This document shows, one piece after another, positions 25,804-34,051 of a DNA stretch of 64,000 bases. How positions within the stretch are numbered: the first letter of the stretch is position 1; the number at the start of each line of letters is the position of its first letter. A program made the position numbers and the translations under genes. Below the pieces are notes generated by a model that was not told where the DNA came from, searched no databases, and saw only the letters and a list, made by a program, of their open reading frames with translations. This DNA comes from Caldisericia bacterium (lineage in GTDB: Bacteria; Caldisericota; Caldisericia; JAAYUI01): contig JAGOOO010000002.1 in the NCBI GenBank assembly GCA_017992475.1, positions 1 through 64,000 on the forward strand, read 5' to 3'.

Positions 25804-26380
25804 TCTTCTCCTTCAGAAGGCCGTAAAGGCAAATATCAATGAATTCATCGATAGCATTGTCCATTGGGAACTCGTAGCCTGCATTGGAAGTGAAGAACTG
25901 CAGGATTGCCATCAAAGCCATGCTGATGATTGACTTGTAGTCGTTTTCCCTCAGGATGCCTGATTTTTTCCCCAAATTCAGGAGTTCGGTCAGGTAGTTG
26001 CTTACCCGTCCCAGCACCATTATCTGGAACCTGTGGAGCTCCTCGTTGTTTTTGGCCTCGTTTGCAAGGATCCTTATTGTCTGGGCGTTATCGCGCACGA
26101 TCCCTGTAAAACCGTGGAATATTTCATATACCTTTTCAATAAACTCTTTTTGTGAGATTGTTTTTTGTCCAGCAAGGTCATACTGGAAGCTGTATTGCAT
26201 TCTTTCGATGAGCTCTTTTGCCATTTCCACCATCAGCGCTTCCTTGCTCTCGAAATAGAGGTAGAAAGTCCCTTGTGCCACTCCAGCCTGGGCAACGATG
26301 TCTGCAATCCTGGTTTTGGCAAAACCCTTTTCAGAAATGACTGCGACTGCCGCTTCCATTATCTCGCCTTTTCTGTCCAT
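25796..26380 (-). CDS. TetR-family transcriptional regulator
   Basis: 194 residues. The N-terminal HTH reads IMEAAVAVISEKGFAKTRIADIVAQAGVAQGTFYLYFESKE, shown here in pieces: the recognition helix is AQGTFYLYF. The C-terminal ligand domain is helical (FTGIVRDNAQTIRILANEA). The start at 26380 has AAGGAG five bases upstream; the earlier in-frame start at 26404 falls inside an operator. It is the first gene of tetR-mmpL-coiled-coil and, from the tandem operators over its promoter, represses its own operon. The inducer is probably a substrate of the exporter (inference). Confidence 0.9.
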   Translation of the reverse strand: MDRKGEIMEAAVAVISEKGFAKTRIADIVAQAGVAQGTFYLYFESKEALMVEMAKELIERMQYSFQYDLAGQKTISQKEFIEKVYEIFHGFTGIVRDNAQTIRILANEAKNNEELHRFQIMVLGRVSNYLTELLNLGKKSGILRENDYKSIISMALMAILQFFTSNAGYEFPMDNAIDEFIDICLYGLLKEKNA

Positions 26381-26392
26381 CTCATCTCCTTG

Positions 26393-26429
26393 TGACTGAA
26401 CCATCAGTCAGTGACTGACTAATCAGTCA
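26393..26429. promoter_or_regulatory. Two tandem TetR operators
   Basis: Two perfect palindromes, TGACTGA-N4-TCAGTCA, at 26393..26410 (spacer ACCA) and 26412..26429 (spacer CTAA), with centres 19 bases apart. The second overlaps the -10 box of the tetR promoter. Confidence 0.85.
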
Positions 26430-26456
26430 TATATCACAATGAAGATTTTGAGTCAA
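26428..26456 (-). promoter_or_regulatory. tetR operon promoter
   Basis: On the minus strand, TTGACT (26451..26456), a 17-base spacer and TATATG (26428..26433), with the -10 box embedded in the edge of the second operator. Confidence 0.75.
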
Positions 26457-26544
26457 GGCAGATATGCAAAAGAACTTAACCGATTGAAAGTCGTTGAATA
26501 AACTGCGAAGAATAGCTGTTTTTGAATTGAAAATTCAGGCGAAT

Positions 26545-26580
26545 AAAAAGCTGGTGGCAAATTAAAAATGCCACCAGCTT
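26545..26580 (-). terminator. Terminator of the lipoate ligase gene
   Basis: AAGCTGGTGGCA pairs perfectly with TGCCACCAGCTT (12 bp), followed on the minus strand by TTTTTATT. Confidence 0.85.
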
Positions 26581-26608
26581 GCTTTAGAATCAATGATTAT
26601 AGGCTAGG

Positions 26609-27718
26609 CTAGCCTATAACGCCGACAGAATTGTCCCTGGCCTTAAAGATGACCTCGACAATGTCCTCCGGCTTGACGCCAAACACTTTTGGCCCTGTGG
26701 CAAAAAAACTGTTTACGGCATTCAAAAGCTCTTCCCTGTCCACTTTTTTGCCCTTGAGCGCGTTTTCAAGGTTTGGAAGTGAGTCTGAAGGCATCATGAA
26801 GAAATCGCCGGAGATGACGATGTCGTCTATGTGGTCATCCTTGATTGAGAGGGTGGTCCTGATCAGTTTGTCAGATTTGAGGTCAGCCTCGGCGATGATA
26901 AGCCCGGCCATGACTTTTGTCCTCTTGCCAGACATGTCCATGAGCTTTTCGTGGCCCCTTGTCCTGCGGTGGAGCCATTCATCTGTTTTTGTTGTGGCAA
27001 AGATCTCTTCAAGGTTTTTCTTTTCCGCTTCGGTCATCTCGCCTTTTTCAAGCTTGACGCCCAGTTCGGTTTCAAAGACTGGCAGATACTTTTTCTGGAC
27101 TTCTTCGTAGGTGAATTCTTTTCCAAGCTCCCTCTTCAGCGAAGTCATGTGTTCCCTGACGTTTTCGATTATTTTGTCCCTGAATTTTTCAGACGGGACT
27201 TTCAGTACCTGGGCCATCATCTCGACGTCCGCATCCATGATTACATTTCCGATTACAAACGAGGCCCCATGCATGTTCGCCAGGGCGTTCCCAGAGGCCT
27301 TTCTGTGGCCTATAATTACATCATTTACCGGCTTGAATGACGCATCACAGCCAAAAGCCTTGTATGTAGAAACCGTTGGCCTGAGAAGTCTCTCTGAAAC
27401 AGTGACGGGATCACCCATGACGAGCGGGTCATCATTTTTGACAATGATGTGGTAGAAGAACTGGTATGGGTCGAGGAAAACTGCACCACCACCTGCCTGC
27501 CTTCTGACAATGGGGACATTGTTCTTTTTGCAAAAATCTTCTTCAACCTCCTTTTCCAGCAACTGGTGGACGCCGATGCACACATAAGGCGTTGCCGGGT
27601 GGCAGTTGACCAGCGTATTTGGCGAATTGCCCTTTCCAACCTCTTTTGCCACCGCTTCGTAGATGCTCTGGATTGTCCATCCATCCAGACCGCCACAATC
27701 TAGCAATCTCCAAGCCAT
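26609..27718 (-). CDS. lplA: Lipoate-protein ligase A family protein
   Basis: 369 residues. The catalytic domain has PYVCIGVHQLLEKEVE, the substrate-loop VRRQAGGGAVFLD and the lysine-containing NDVIIGHRKASGNAL, matching the BPL/LplA/LipB fold (R-R-x-[ST]-G-G-G-x-V-x-H variant, here RRQAGGGAVFLD). A C-terminal accessory domain of about 120 residues is typical of full-length LplA. It should attach lipoate (or octanoate) to 2-oxoacid dehydrogenase or GcvH domains in the cytoplasm. The start at 27718 is preceded by AGGAGGG; the GTG six codons upstream would place that sequence inside the coding region. Confidence 0.88.
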   Translation of the reverse strand: MAWRLLDCGGLDGWTIQSIYEAVAKEVGKGNSPNTLVNCHPATPYVCIGVHQLLEKEVEEDFCKKNNVPIVRRQAGGGAVFLDPYQFFYHIIVKNDDPLVMGDPVTVSERLLRPTVSTYKAFGCDASFKPVNDVIIGHRKASGNALANMHGASFVIGNVIMDADVEMMAQVLKVPSEKFRDKIIENVREHMTSLKRELGKEFTYEEVQKKYLPVFETELGVKLEKGEMTEAEKKNLEEIFATTKTDEWLHRRTRGHEKLMDMSGKRTKVMAGLIIAEADLKSDKLIRTTLSIKDDHIDDIVISGDFFMMPSDSLPNLENALKGKKVDREELLNAVNSFFATGPKVFGVKPEDIVEVIFKARDNSVGVIG

Positions 27719-27778
27719 AAAACCCTCCTGTTTCACAAAATAGATTTATTTTGAATCAACGACTGCTGGTTTACTTTC

Positions 27779-27806
27779 TTGACAAAAGCGCCTATCTATA
27801 TAAATT
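27779..27806 (+). promoter_or_regulatory. Promoter of tRNA-Phe
   Basis: TTGACA (27779..27784), a 16-base spacer and TAAATT (27801..27806) inside an AT-rich run, 13 bases before the tRNA. Confidence 0.65.
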
Positions 27807-27819
27807 TATCAAGCGAGGT

Positions 27820-27895
27820 GCCTAGGTAGCTCAGTTGGTAGAGCAGTGGACTGAAAATCCTCGTGTCGGCGGTTCAAGTCCGTCCCTGGGCACCA
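27820..27895 (+). tRNA. tRNA-Phe (anticodon GAA)
   Basis: 76 bases with encoded CCA. The acceptor GCCTAGG pairs with CCTGGGC (one G-T), the D-arm is GCTC/GAGC, and the anticodon loop CTGAAAA gives GAA. The anticodon stem GTGGA/TCCTC has one T-T mismatch. It has its own promoter and is convergent with nifU. Confidence 0.95.
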
Positions 27896-27905
27896 TTTTT
27901 ATTTT

Positions 27906-28319
27906 CTAGCCCTCTTCAACGTCCTCTGGTTCTGGGATGTTCTCGTATGGAAGCCCATTTCTCCTCTTGTAGTCGTTTATTGCCCTTGCAAGTGCGACTG
28001 CGCCAAGATTTGAACAATGGATTTTGTTTGATGGCAAACCACCAAGCGCTTCCACGACTGCTTTGCTGGAGATGGAGAGCGCCTCGTCAACATTTTTCCC
28101 TTTCACCAACTCGGAAATCATTGACGAAACAGCTATTGCCGCTCCGCATCCAAACGTCTTGAACTTGATGTCGGTTATGATGCCGTCTTTTACCTTGATG
28201 TAGAACGTCATCATGTCGCCGCAGACCGGGTTTCCAACTTCGCCAACACCGTCTGCATCATTGATCACTCCAACATTTCTCGGGTTTCTAAAATGTTCGA
28301 TAACCTTCTCTGAATACAT
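27906..28319 (-). CDS. nifU: NifU/IscU-type iron-sulfur cluster scaffold
   Basis: 137 residues: the N-terminal scaffold domain only. The three cluster cysteines are present in GNPVCGDMM, FGCGAAIA and HCSNLGA, with the conserved Asp after the first. It starts YSEKVIEHFRNPRNVG as usual. It receives sulfur from the desulfurase and assembles [2Fe-2S] or [4Fe-4S] clusters. It is three bases downstream of nifS and in the same unit as the MerR-like regulator. The LPPVK motif of Hsc-dependent IscU is absent, as in Firmicute-like or NifU-type scaffolds. Confidence 0.93.
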   Translation of the reverse strand: MYSEKVIEHFRNPRNVGVINDADGVGEVGNPVCGDMMTFYIKVKDGIITDIKFKTFGCGAAIAVSSMISELVKGKNVDEALSISSKAVVEALGGLPSNKIHCSNLGAVALARAINDYKRRNGLPYENIPEPEDVEEG

Positions 28320-28322
28320 GAA

Positions 28323-29501
28323 TCACCTCGCTGGTTTGTCGGGGCCAATTGCCGACATTTCTCTTAGTTTTTTTACAATCTGCGGGAAGATCGCCATGAC
28401 CTTGTCCACATGATCCACCGTGTTGTCTTTTCCAAACGAAAACCTTATTGATCCATTTATAAACTCGTGCGGGATGCACATGGCATTGAGCACATGCGAT
28501 GCGGCAAGTGATTTTGACGTGCATGCCGACCCGGAAGAGGCCTGTATGTTCCCGTCCATATCAAGAAACATAAGCATTGATTCACCCTCTGCAAATTTGA
28601 TGCTGATGTTGAGCAACTGAGGTAATCTGTTTTTTTCGTCGCCGTTTACAAATACGTCCGGGATTTCATCAAAGATTCTTTTCTGGAGAGCATCCCGAAG
28701 CATTGCGGTGTATTCCATGTGCCAGAGGAGTTTGTCTTTTGCAAGTTTTGCGGCCCACCCCATCCCCACAATTCCAGGGGTGTTATATGTTCCGGAACGG
28801 AGGTTTCTTTCGTGAGAACCACCGGTCATTACAGGGTTTAGTCTGACACCTTTTTTGACATACAGAGCACCAACACCTTTCGGACCATAAAACTTGTGGG
28901 CCGACATTGAGAGCAAATCAACACCAAGCGCCTTGACGTCAACAGGGATCTTCCCTACCGCCTGCACGGCGTCCGTATGGAATGCCACACCCCTCAGCTT
29001 GCATATCCTGGCTATTTCCTCAACAGGTTCGATTGTCCCGACTTCATTGTTTGCCATCATGATTGAAACCAGGGATGTCTTGCCAGTTATCGCTTTTTCG
29101 ACGTCTGCCGGGTTGACCCTGCCCTTTCCATCAACAGGAAGGTATATAGCTTTTGCACCGTAGTGTTTTTCAAGGTCCTGCACCGTGTGCAAAACTGCAT
29201 GGTGCTCGATTGCAGATGTTATTATTTCATTTTTCTCAGGGCAAAGCCTCAAAAACAAGCCCCTGATTGCCAAGTTGTCGGATTCAGTACCACCTGATGT
29301 AAAGATTATCTCGCTTGGGCTTGCATTGATGAGCCCGGCCACTTGCAACCTTGCCTCTTCTATTGCCTCGGCCGCTTTTTGGCCCTGGGAGTGCATTGAG
29401 GAGGCATTGGCAAAAATCTCGGAAAAATAGGGCATCATCTTTTCCAGGACTTCCCCGTCAAGCGGTGTTGTGGCAGAATGGTCAAGATAAATGGAGTTCA
29501 T
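28323..29501 (-). CDS. nifS: Cysteine desulfurase, NifS/IscS type
   Basis: 392 residues, PLP-dependent. It begins NSIYLDHSATTPLD, carries HHAVLHTV, the PLP lysine in SMSAHKFYGPKGVGAL, and the catalytic cysteine loop with GSACTSK. It supplies persulfide sulfur to the adjacent scaffold and possibly to tRNA thiolation. The start at 29501 overlaps the MerR-like gene stop (ATGA) and has GGAGGGG upstream; ORF starts at 29519 and 29531 lie inside the regulator. Confidence 0.94.
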   Translation of the reverse strand: MNSIYLDHSATTPLDGEVLEKMMPYFSEIFANASSMHSQGQKAAEAIEEARLQVAGLINASPSEIIFTSGGTESDNLAIRGLFLRLCPEKNEIITSAIEHHAVLHTVQDLEKHYGAKAIYLPVDGKGRVNPADVEKAITGKTSLVSIMMANNEVGTIEPVEEIARICKLRGVAFHTDAVQAVGKIPVDVKALGVDLLSMSAHKFYGPKGVGALYVKKGVRLNPVMTGGSHERNLRSGTYNTPGIVGMGWAAKLAKDKLLWHMEYTAMLRDALQKRIFDEIPDVFVNGDEKNRLPQLLNISIKFAEGESMLMFLDMDGNIQASSGSACTSKSLAASHVLNAMCIPHEFINGSIRFSFGKDNTVDHVDKVMAIFPQIVKKLREMSAIGPDKPAR

Positions 29502-29800
29502 TTCCCCTCCTTGTCCCATAATTTGAGGCATTCATCAACATCTTCGCAATTTTTTTGTTTGCAGTTATCAAATATCTCCAGAAATTTTTTTACACCAGGA
29601 ATGTTCATCTTTTTTTCATTGATGAGGAACTTGACGAGTTCGAGACGTTCAAGGTCCCTGGCGGAATAAAGCCTTCTTCCGTTGACCCTGTTCGGGGTTA
29701 TGAGTCCTTTTTGTTCCCAAAGCCTGAGGGTCTGCTCACAGACCCCAAGAACATCGGCCACCGCTCCAACTGTCATTACTGGTTTCGTGTCTTCTATCAC
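29498..29800 (-). CDS. MerR-family regulator with C-terminal cysteine cluster, nifSU operon leader gene
   Basis: 100 residues. A MerR winged helix (VGAVADVLGVCEQTLRLWEQKG...NGRRLYSARDLERLELV) is followed by a short helix and a tail NCKQKNCEDVDEC with three cysteines, plus one more in the HTH. It is shorter than metal-sensing MerR proteins with dimerisation coiled coils and resembles the HspR-like branch. Its GTG start is seven bases after a -10 box, so the message appears leaderless. Being first in a unit with nifS-nifU and rich in cysteines, it may sense Fe-S, metal or redox state to control cluster assembly; this is inference. Confidence 0.85.
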   Translation of the reverse strand: MIEDTKPVMTVGAVADVLGVCEQTLRLWEQKGLITPNRVNGRRLYSARDLERLELVKFLINEKKMNIPGVKKFLEIFDNCKQKNCEDVDECLKLWDKEGK

Positions 29801-29807
29801 GAACCAT

Positions 29808-29835
29808 ATAATATATCCTCAATGTTAATTTTCAA
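29808..29835 (-). promoter_or_regulatory. Promoter of leaderless merR-nifS-nifU
   Basis: On the minus strand, TTGAAA (29830..29835), a 16-base spacer and TATTAT (29808..29813); exactly seven bases then lead to the GTG start at 29800. Confidence 0.7.
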
Positions 29836-29922
29836 GTAACCTGTAAATATGATTATAAGGTTTTGGGTTTTTGTGGCCAAGAAAAATTTGTCTGGGACGT
29901 TTTTTCTTAGCAGAGAACAGAA

Positions 29923-31755
29923 CTATTTTGAAAGAGACGCTTTGATTTTTTCGTAGATTGAGGTTGTGTCAAGTTTTTGTGACTCAAGCAATTCTTTTCT
30001 GGAGCCATTTTCTGGAAATGCATTTTGGATGCCGATTATGCGCAATGGTGGTATATGTTCCATCAATCTTTGCCCTATTCCACCACCAGTGACGCCTTCT
30101 TCAATGAAGAATACAACTTTTTTGCCTTTTGCATGCTTTAACATAGAATCCGTGTCGAGAGGACTGGCGAACCTCATGTTTAAAACAGCGCACGAGAAGC
30201 CATCTTTTTCGAGCATCTCGGAGATGGTGGCCACCTCTTGCCTGAAAGTGCCGATGTATGCAAGAAGGATATCATCGCCATTCTTTGTGAGTTCGGCTTT
30301 TCCGAAAACCACGTCTTCGCAATCGGTTTTTAGGGCTACATCCTTTGGGTACCTGATGGCCGAAGGGCCCTTTGACGAGAAAGCAATTTCGAGCATCTGG
30401 CACAATTCCTCGGCACAGGATGGCGCCATGACGGTGATGTTTGGAACCAGCGAGAGGTAGGCCAGATCAAAAATGCCCTGGTGTGTTGGGCCATCATCTG
30501 GAACAAGGCCTGCCCTGTCGATTGCGAAAATGACCGGCAGATTCATGAGCGCCACATCATGGATTATCTGGTCGTAGGCCCTCTGCAGGAAAGTGCTATA
30601 TATTGCCACAACAGGCTTCAGCCCGTTCCTGGCAAAGGCTGAAGCCAGAGACACAGCGTGCTGTTCAGCTATTCCGACATCAAAGAGCCTGCCTGGAAAT
30701 ACCCTCTGGAATTCCGCAAGGCCGGTTCCATCCGACATTGCGGCAGTTATTGCCACAATCGATTTGTCTTTTTTGGCAGCCTCGACCATGCACTCCCCAA
30801 AAACCTTCGAGTATGTGGGTTTTCCGTTTGCCGTTTCACCATTTGCAGGCTTGAATGGTGCCGTGCCATGGTATTCGGTTGGTTTTGATTCTGCAAATGA
30901 ACAGCCCTTGCCCTTTTTTGTGACAACGTGGAGGAGTACCGGGCCTTTCATGTGTTTTATCCTGCCAAGAAAAGCAAGCAGGAGTGGTATGTCGTGTCCG
31001 TCAACCGGGCCAAGGTACCTGAATCCGAGCTGTTCAAAGTACTGGTCGGCCATAAGAAATCTCTTGAGGGCTCCTTTTATCCTGAAGCCCATCCCGACGG
31101 CCCATTCGCCAAAGCGTCCCATTCTTGAAAAACCTTTGCCGACATAGTGACTGAACCTGCGATAAAAGATTGCCGCCCTGAGTTTGCTTGTGAACAGCGA
31201 GAGGGCACCAACCGATGGCGAGATTGACATCTGGTTGTCATTGAGGATGACAAGGACATCTGTGTCCATCTGGCCTATGTGATTGAGCGCCTCGAAGCAT
31301 TCACCACCGGTAAGTGATCCGTCGCCAACAATTGCAATTACTGAATGTTTTTCGCCCTTGAGGTCCCTTGCAATTGCCTCTCCGGCTGCAAGAGAGACGG
31401 CCGTTGACGCGTGCCCTGTTTTGTAAAGGTCATATTGGGATTCGTCAGGATTTGGAAAACCTGAAAGCCCACCTTTTTTTCTTATGCTGCCAAACCTGTC
31501 CAGCCTTCCGGTTATAATTTTGTGGGCGTAGCACTGGTGGCCCACGTCAAAGATTATCCTGTCTTTGGGGGAATCAAAAATCCTGTGAAGGGCAATTGTC
31601 AACTCCACGATTCCGAGGTTAGATGCCAGATGGCCACCATTTTTTGAAACGGCGTCGACAACCGCTTCCCTTATTTCGCAAGCGAGCTTGCCAAGGTCCC
31701 TGGTCCTCAATTTCTTGAGGTCACCCGGCCCTTTTATTCGACCAAGAATTTCCAT
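29923..31755 (-). CDS. dxs: 1-deoxy-D-xylulose-5-phosphate synthase
   Basis: 610 residues; condenses pyruvate and glyceraldehyde 3-phosphate, the first step of the MEP isoprenoid pathway (dxr and ispG are elsewhere in the window). Seen are DVGHQCYAHKIITGR, the TPP-binding GDGSLTGGECFEALN...NDNQMSISPSVG, the transketolase central region DVGIAEQHAVSLASA and DRAGLVPDDGPTHQG. I put the start at the ATG at 31755, which stands seven bases after a -10 box and fits a leaderless transcript; the TTG (31764) and GTG (31758) starts fall at the edge of that box. Confidence 0.95.
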   Translation of the reverse strand: MEILGRIKGPGDLKKLRTRDLGKLACEIREAVVDAVSKNGGHLASNLGIVELTIALHRIFDSPKDRIIFDVGHQCYAHKIITGRLDRFGSIRKKGGLSGFPNPDESQYDLYKTGHASTAVSLAAGEAIARDLKGEKHSVIAIVGDGSLTGGECFEALNHIGQMDTDVLVILNDNQMSISPSVGALSLFTSKLRAAIFYRRFSHYVGKGFSRMGRFGEWAVGMGFRIKGALKRFLMADQYFEQLGFRYLGPVDGHDIPLLLAFLGRIKHMKGPVLLHVVTKKGKGCSFAESKPTEYHGTAPFKPANGETANGKPTYSKVFGECMVEAAKKDKSIVAITAAMSDGTGLAEFQRVFPGRLFDVGIAEQHAVSLASAFARNGLKPVVAIYSTFLQRAYDQIIHDVALMNLPVIFAIDRAGLVPDDGPTHQGIFDLAYLSLVPNITVMAPSCAEELCQMLEIAFSSKGPSAIRYPKDVALKTDCEDVVFGKAELTKNGDDILLAYIGTFRQEVATISEMLEKDGFSCAVLNMRFASPLDTDSMLKHAKGKKVVFFIEEGVTGGGIGQRLMEHIPPLRIIGIQNAFPENGSRKELLESQKLDTTSIYEKIKASLSK

Positions 31756-31762
31756 CACTGCC

Positions 31763-31790
31763 AAAATAGACCAGGTTGGCCATTTTTCAA
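31763..31790 (-). promoter_or_regulatory. Promoter of leaderless dxs
   Basis: On the minus strand, TTGAAA (31785..31790), a 16-base spacer, TATTTT (31763..31768), then seven bases to the ATG at 31755. Confidence 0.65.
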
Positions 31791-31796
31791 GGTTCG

Positions 31797-31824
31797 TTGA
31801 CCAACCACATATTAAGGCTATACT
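31797..31824 (+). promoter_or_regulatory. Promoter of leaderless CoA-binding gene
   Basis: TTGACC (31797..31802), a 16-base spacer and TATACT (31819..31824), then eight bases to the ATG at 31833. Its -35 box is six bases from the dxs -35 box on the other strand. Confidence 0.75.
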
Positions 31825-31832
31825 CGACCAGG

Positions 31833-32228
31833 ATGGATAAAATCAGGGATATTCTTGGCAAGGCAAGAGTCATTGCGGTAGTTGGTGCCTCTCTTGATGA
31901 GTGTTCTGCAAGCTTTCCCATAACCAAGTACCTTATTACCAGGGGATTTGGTGTTTATCCTGTCAACCCGAAATATGCTGGCGAAGAAATTTCGGGCGTC
32001 AAATTTCTGGCCAGTCTTTCAGATATAAAAGAAAAAATAGATATAATCGATGTCTTCAGGAGATCGGAGGCAATACCTGGAATGGTGGACGATTTTCTTG
32101 CTGCCAGACCGGGGGTTGTGTGGTTTCAGCTCGGGATATATGCCCCTGACTCGTTCAAAATCCTTGAAGAAAACGGCATAGAAGTGATATATGATCGCTG
32201 TATATACAAAGAACTGATGGAGTGTTGA
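31833..32228 (+). CDS. CoA-binding (YccU-like) domain protein
   Basis: 131 residues forming a single Rossmann CoA-binding domain (IAVVGASLDECSASFPITKYLITRGFGVYPVNP split here as the ligand loop VGASLDE and the strand GVYPVNPK; then RRSEAIP, VWFQLGIYAP, and the Cys-containing end YDRCIYKEL). Family members bind CoA or acyl-CoA and have no known enzyme activity. The start is directly behind a promoter. Its TGA overlaps the ATG of the downstream thioesterase by one base (TGATG), linking both to CoA metabolism. Confidence 0.85.
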   Translation: MDKIRDILGKARVIAVVGASLDECSASFPITKYLITRGFGVYPVNPKYAGEEISGVKFLASLSDIKEKIDIIDVFRRSEAIPGMVDDFLAARPGVVWFQLGIYAPDSFKILEENGIEVIYDRCIYKELMEC

Positions 32229-32656
32229 TGGAACCCGAATACAAAGGTACTGATTCGAACTGTTTTGCTTGTGGAACATCCAACCAGAGGGGTTTGAAGC
32301 TAAAGTTTGCACTGATTGATGACCATGTGGAGGCAAGGTTTGTGCCAGACAAGGATTTTGAGGGCTGGGACAATATTGTGCATGGTGGCATAGTGTCCAC
32401 CGTTATAGACGAGGCGATGTCTCATGCTATTTTTAGGCTGGATGGCGGCTCCGTTGTTACAGCTGAAATGACTGTAAGATTTGTGAAGCCGATGCTTGTT
32501 GGCAAACCATTTGTTGTCCATGGGAAAATTGATGGCCTGAAAGGAAGGCTGATTGAAGCATCAGCCAGTATAACTGACCAGGATGGCAACCTGATTGCAA
32601 AAGGAACGGGTCGCTTCATGAGAGTTGGCATAGATCAGAAACTCAACTTTTGCTAG
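32228..32656 (+). CDS. PaaI-type hotdog-fold thioesterase
   Basis: 142 residues. A Cys-containing N-terminus (NCFACGTSNQRGLKL) precedes the hotdog domain with the catalytic-loop motif HGGIVSTVIDEAMSHAIF and the strand VTAEMTVRFVKPM. It probably hydrolyses an acyl-CoA; the substrate is unknown. GGAG lies five bases upstream of the ATG at 32228, which overlaps the previous stop. Its position after a CoA-binding protein supports an acyl-CoA role. Confidence 0.85.
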   Translation: MEPEYKGTDSNCFACGTSNQRGLKLKFALIDDHVEARFVPDKDFEGWDNIVHGGIVSTVIDEAMSHAIFRLDGGSVVTAEMTVRFVKPMLVGKPFVVHGKIDGLKGRLIEASASITDQDGNLIAKGTGRFMRVGIDQKLNFC

Positions 32657-32677
32657 CAATTGCAAAGGGAGGTCCGG

Positions 32678-34051
32678 ATGAAAGAACTGTTTAGGCTGAT
32701 TCCCCAGGTTTCTTCAATACTCGAGGATGAAGATTTCAAAAAAGAATATGGACATTTTGACCAGAGAATAACCTCCAGCCTTATCAGGGAAGCCCTCGAT
32801 TCTGTCAGGGACAAAATTGCTGGTGGCGAGGCGCTGGATGAGCCGCAGGTCAAAAAACTTGTTGAGTCCACCCTTAAAAAGAAACTTTCCCCATTGACTG
32901 GCAGGTCATTGAAAAGAGTGATAAATGCAACCGGCATTGTTTTGCATACGAACCTTGGAAGGGCCCCAATGCTTCCCAATCTGTACCTTGCCCCCCTGCT
33001 TGAGGGCTACTGTAATCTCGAATATGACCTCGCCGAAGGGAAGAGGGGTAAAAGAGGCATCCATGTGAAATCGGTCATCAAAATGCTTCTTGGCGCCGAA
33101 TCTACCGTTGTGGTCAACAACAATGCGGCCGCAATACTCCTTCTTCTCAGGACGCATGCTGAAGGCAAGGAGGTAATTGTTTCCAGGGGCGAACTGATTG
33201 AGCTTGGCGGTTCTTTCAGATTGCCGGAAGTGATGACTGCTTCGGGGGCAATGCTTCATGAGGTTGGAACCACAAACAGGACGCACCTGAAGGATTATGC
33301 AGGGGCAATCAATGAAAAAACCGGGCTGATCCTGAAAGTCCACCCTTCGAACTATGCAATAAGAGGGTTTGCATCTTCTCCGACAACCGCCGAGCTGTCT
33401 GCTCTGGCAAAGGAGAAAGATGTTCCATTTGTTTTTGATGTTGGCTCGGGCCTTTTGCGCAAGATAGACCATCCCAATTTCAGGGAGGAGCCGGACTGCC
33501 TCTCGGCATTGAATGATGGCGCGGATGCGATACTTTTCTCAGGAGACAAGATACTTGGCGGAACGCAGGCAGGTTTCATTGTTGGAAGTGAAAAAGTTGC
33601 TGGTGCATGTGGCAAAATCCCCCTGATGAGGAGCCTGAGGCTTGCAAAGGCCCACATGTGCATGCTCGAAGAAGCATTGAGGACATGGTTGTTACCAGAC
33701 AGGGAAGTTATGAAGCTGAACCCTGTCATGAGAATGATATCAATGATGCCTGAGGAGCTGGAAGCAAGGGCAAACACTCTCTCTGGGGAAATCAACAAGG
33801 CAAATCCGGCAATCGGGTCTTTTGTAAAGAAGGTTGAAGGCTACATGGGCGGTGGCTCACTGCCTGACATCAATTTTGATTCTTATGCGGTGGCCATAAA
33901 ACCAAAAGAAACCCCTCAGTTGTTGCTGCAAAAGTTGAGAAATTCTGAAACTCCGATTGTGGCAAGGATTGAAGATGACCTTGTCCTTTTTGACATGAGA
34001 ACAGTACTTGATGGTGAAGGAGAAAAAATAGCCAGGGCACTCGCGCAATGA
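32678..34051 (+). CDS. selA: L-seryl-tRNA(Sec) selenium transferase
   Basis: 457 residues; converts Ser-tRNA(Sec) to Sec-tRNA(Sec) with selenophosphate. Seen are the SelA N-domain, INATGIVLHTNLGRAPM, VNNNAAAILLLL, the serine-binding SRGELIELGGSFRLPE, and the PLP lysine at about residue 291 in FSGDKILGG. AGGGAGG lies upstream of the ATG; six further open codons before it are excluded. The nth gene overlaps its stop. I saw no selD, selB or tRNA-Sec in the window, so the rest of the selenocysteine machinery would have to be elsewhere. Confidence 0.94.
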   Translation: MKELFRLIPQVSSILEDEDFKKEYGHFDQRITSSLIREALDSVRDKIAGGEALDEPQVKKLVESTLKKKLSPLTGRSLKRVINATGIVLHTNLGRAPMLPNLYLAPLLEGYCNLEYDLAEGKRGKRGIHVKSVIKMLLGAESTVVVNNNAAAILLLLRTHAEGKEVIVSRGELIELGGSFRLPEVMTASGAMLHEVGTTNRTHLKDYAGAINEKTGLILKVHPSNYAIRGFASSPTTAELSALAKEKDVPFVFDVGSGLLRKIDHPNFREEPDCLSALNDGADAILFSGDKILGGTQAGFIVGSEKVAGACGKIPLMRSLRLAKAHMCMLEEALRTWLLPDREVMKLNPVMRMISMMPEELEARANTLSGEINKANPAIGSFVKKVEGYMGGGSLPDINFDSYAVAIKPKETPQLLLQKLRNSETPIVARIEDDLVLFDMRTVLDGEGEKIARALAQ

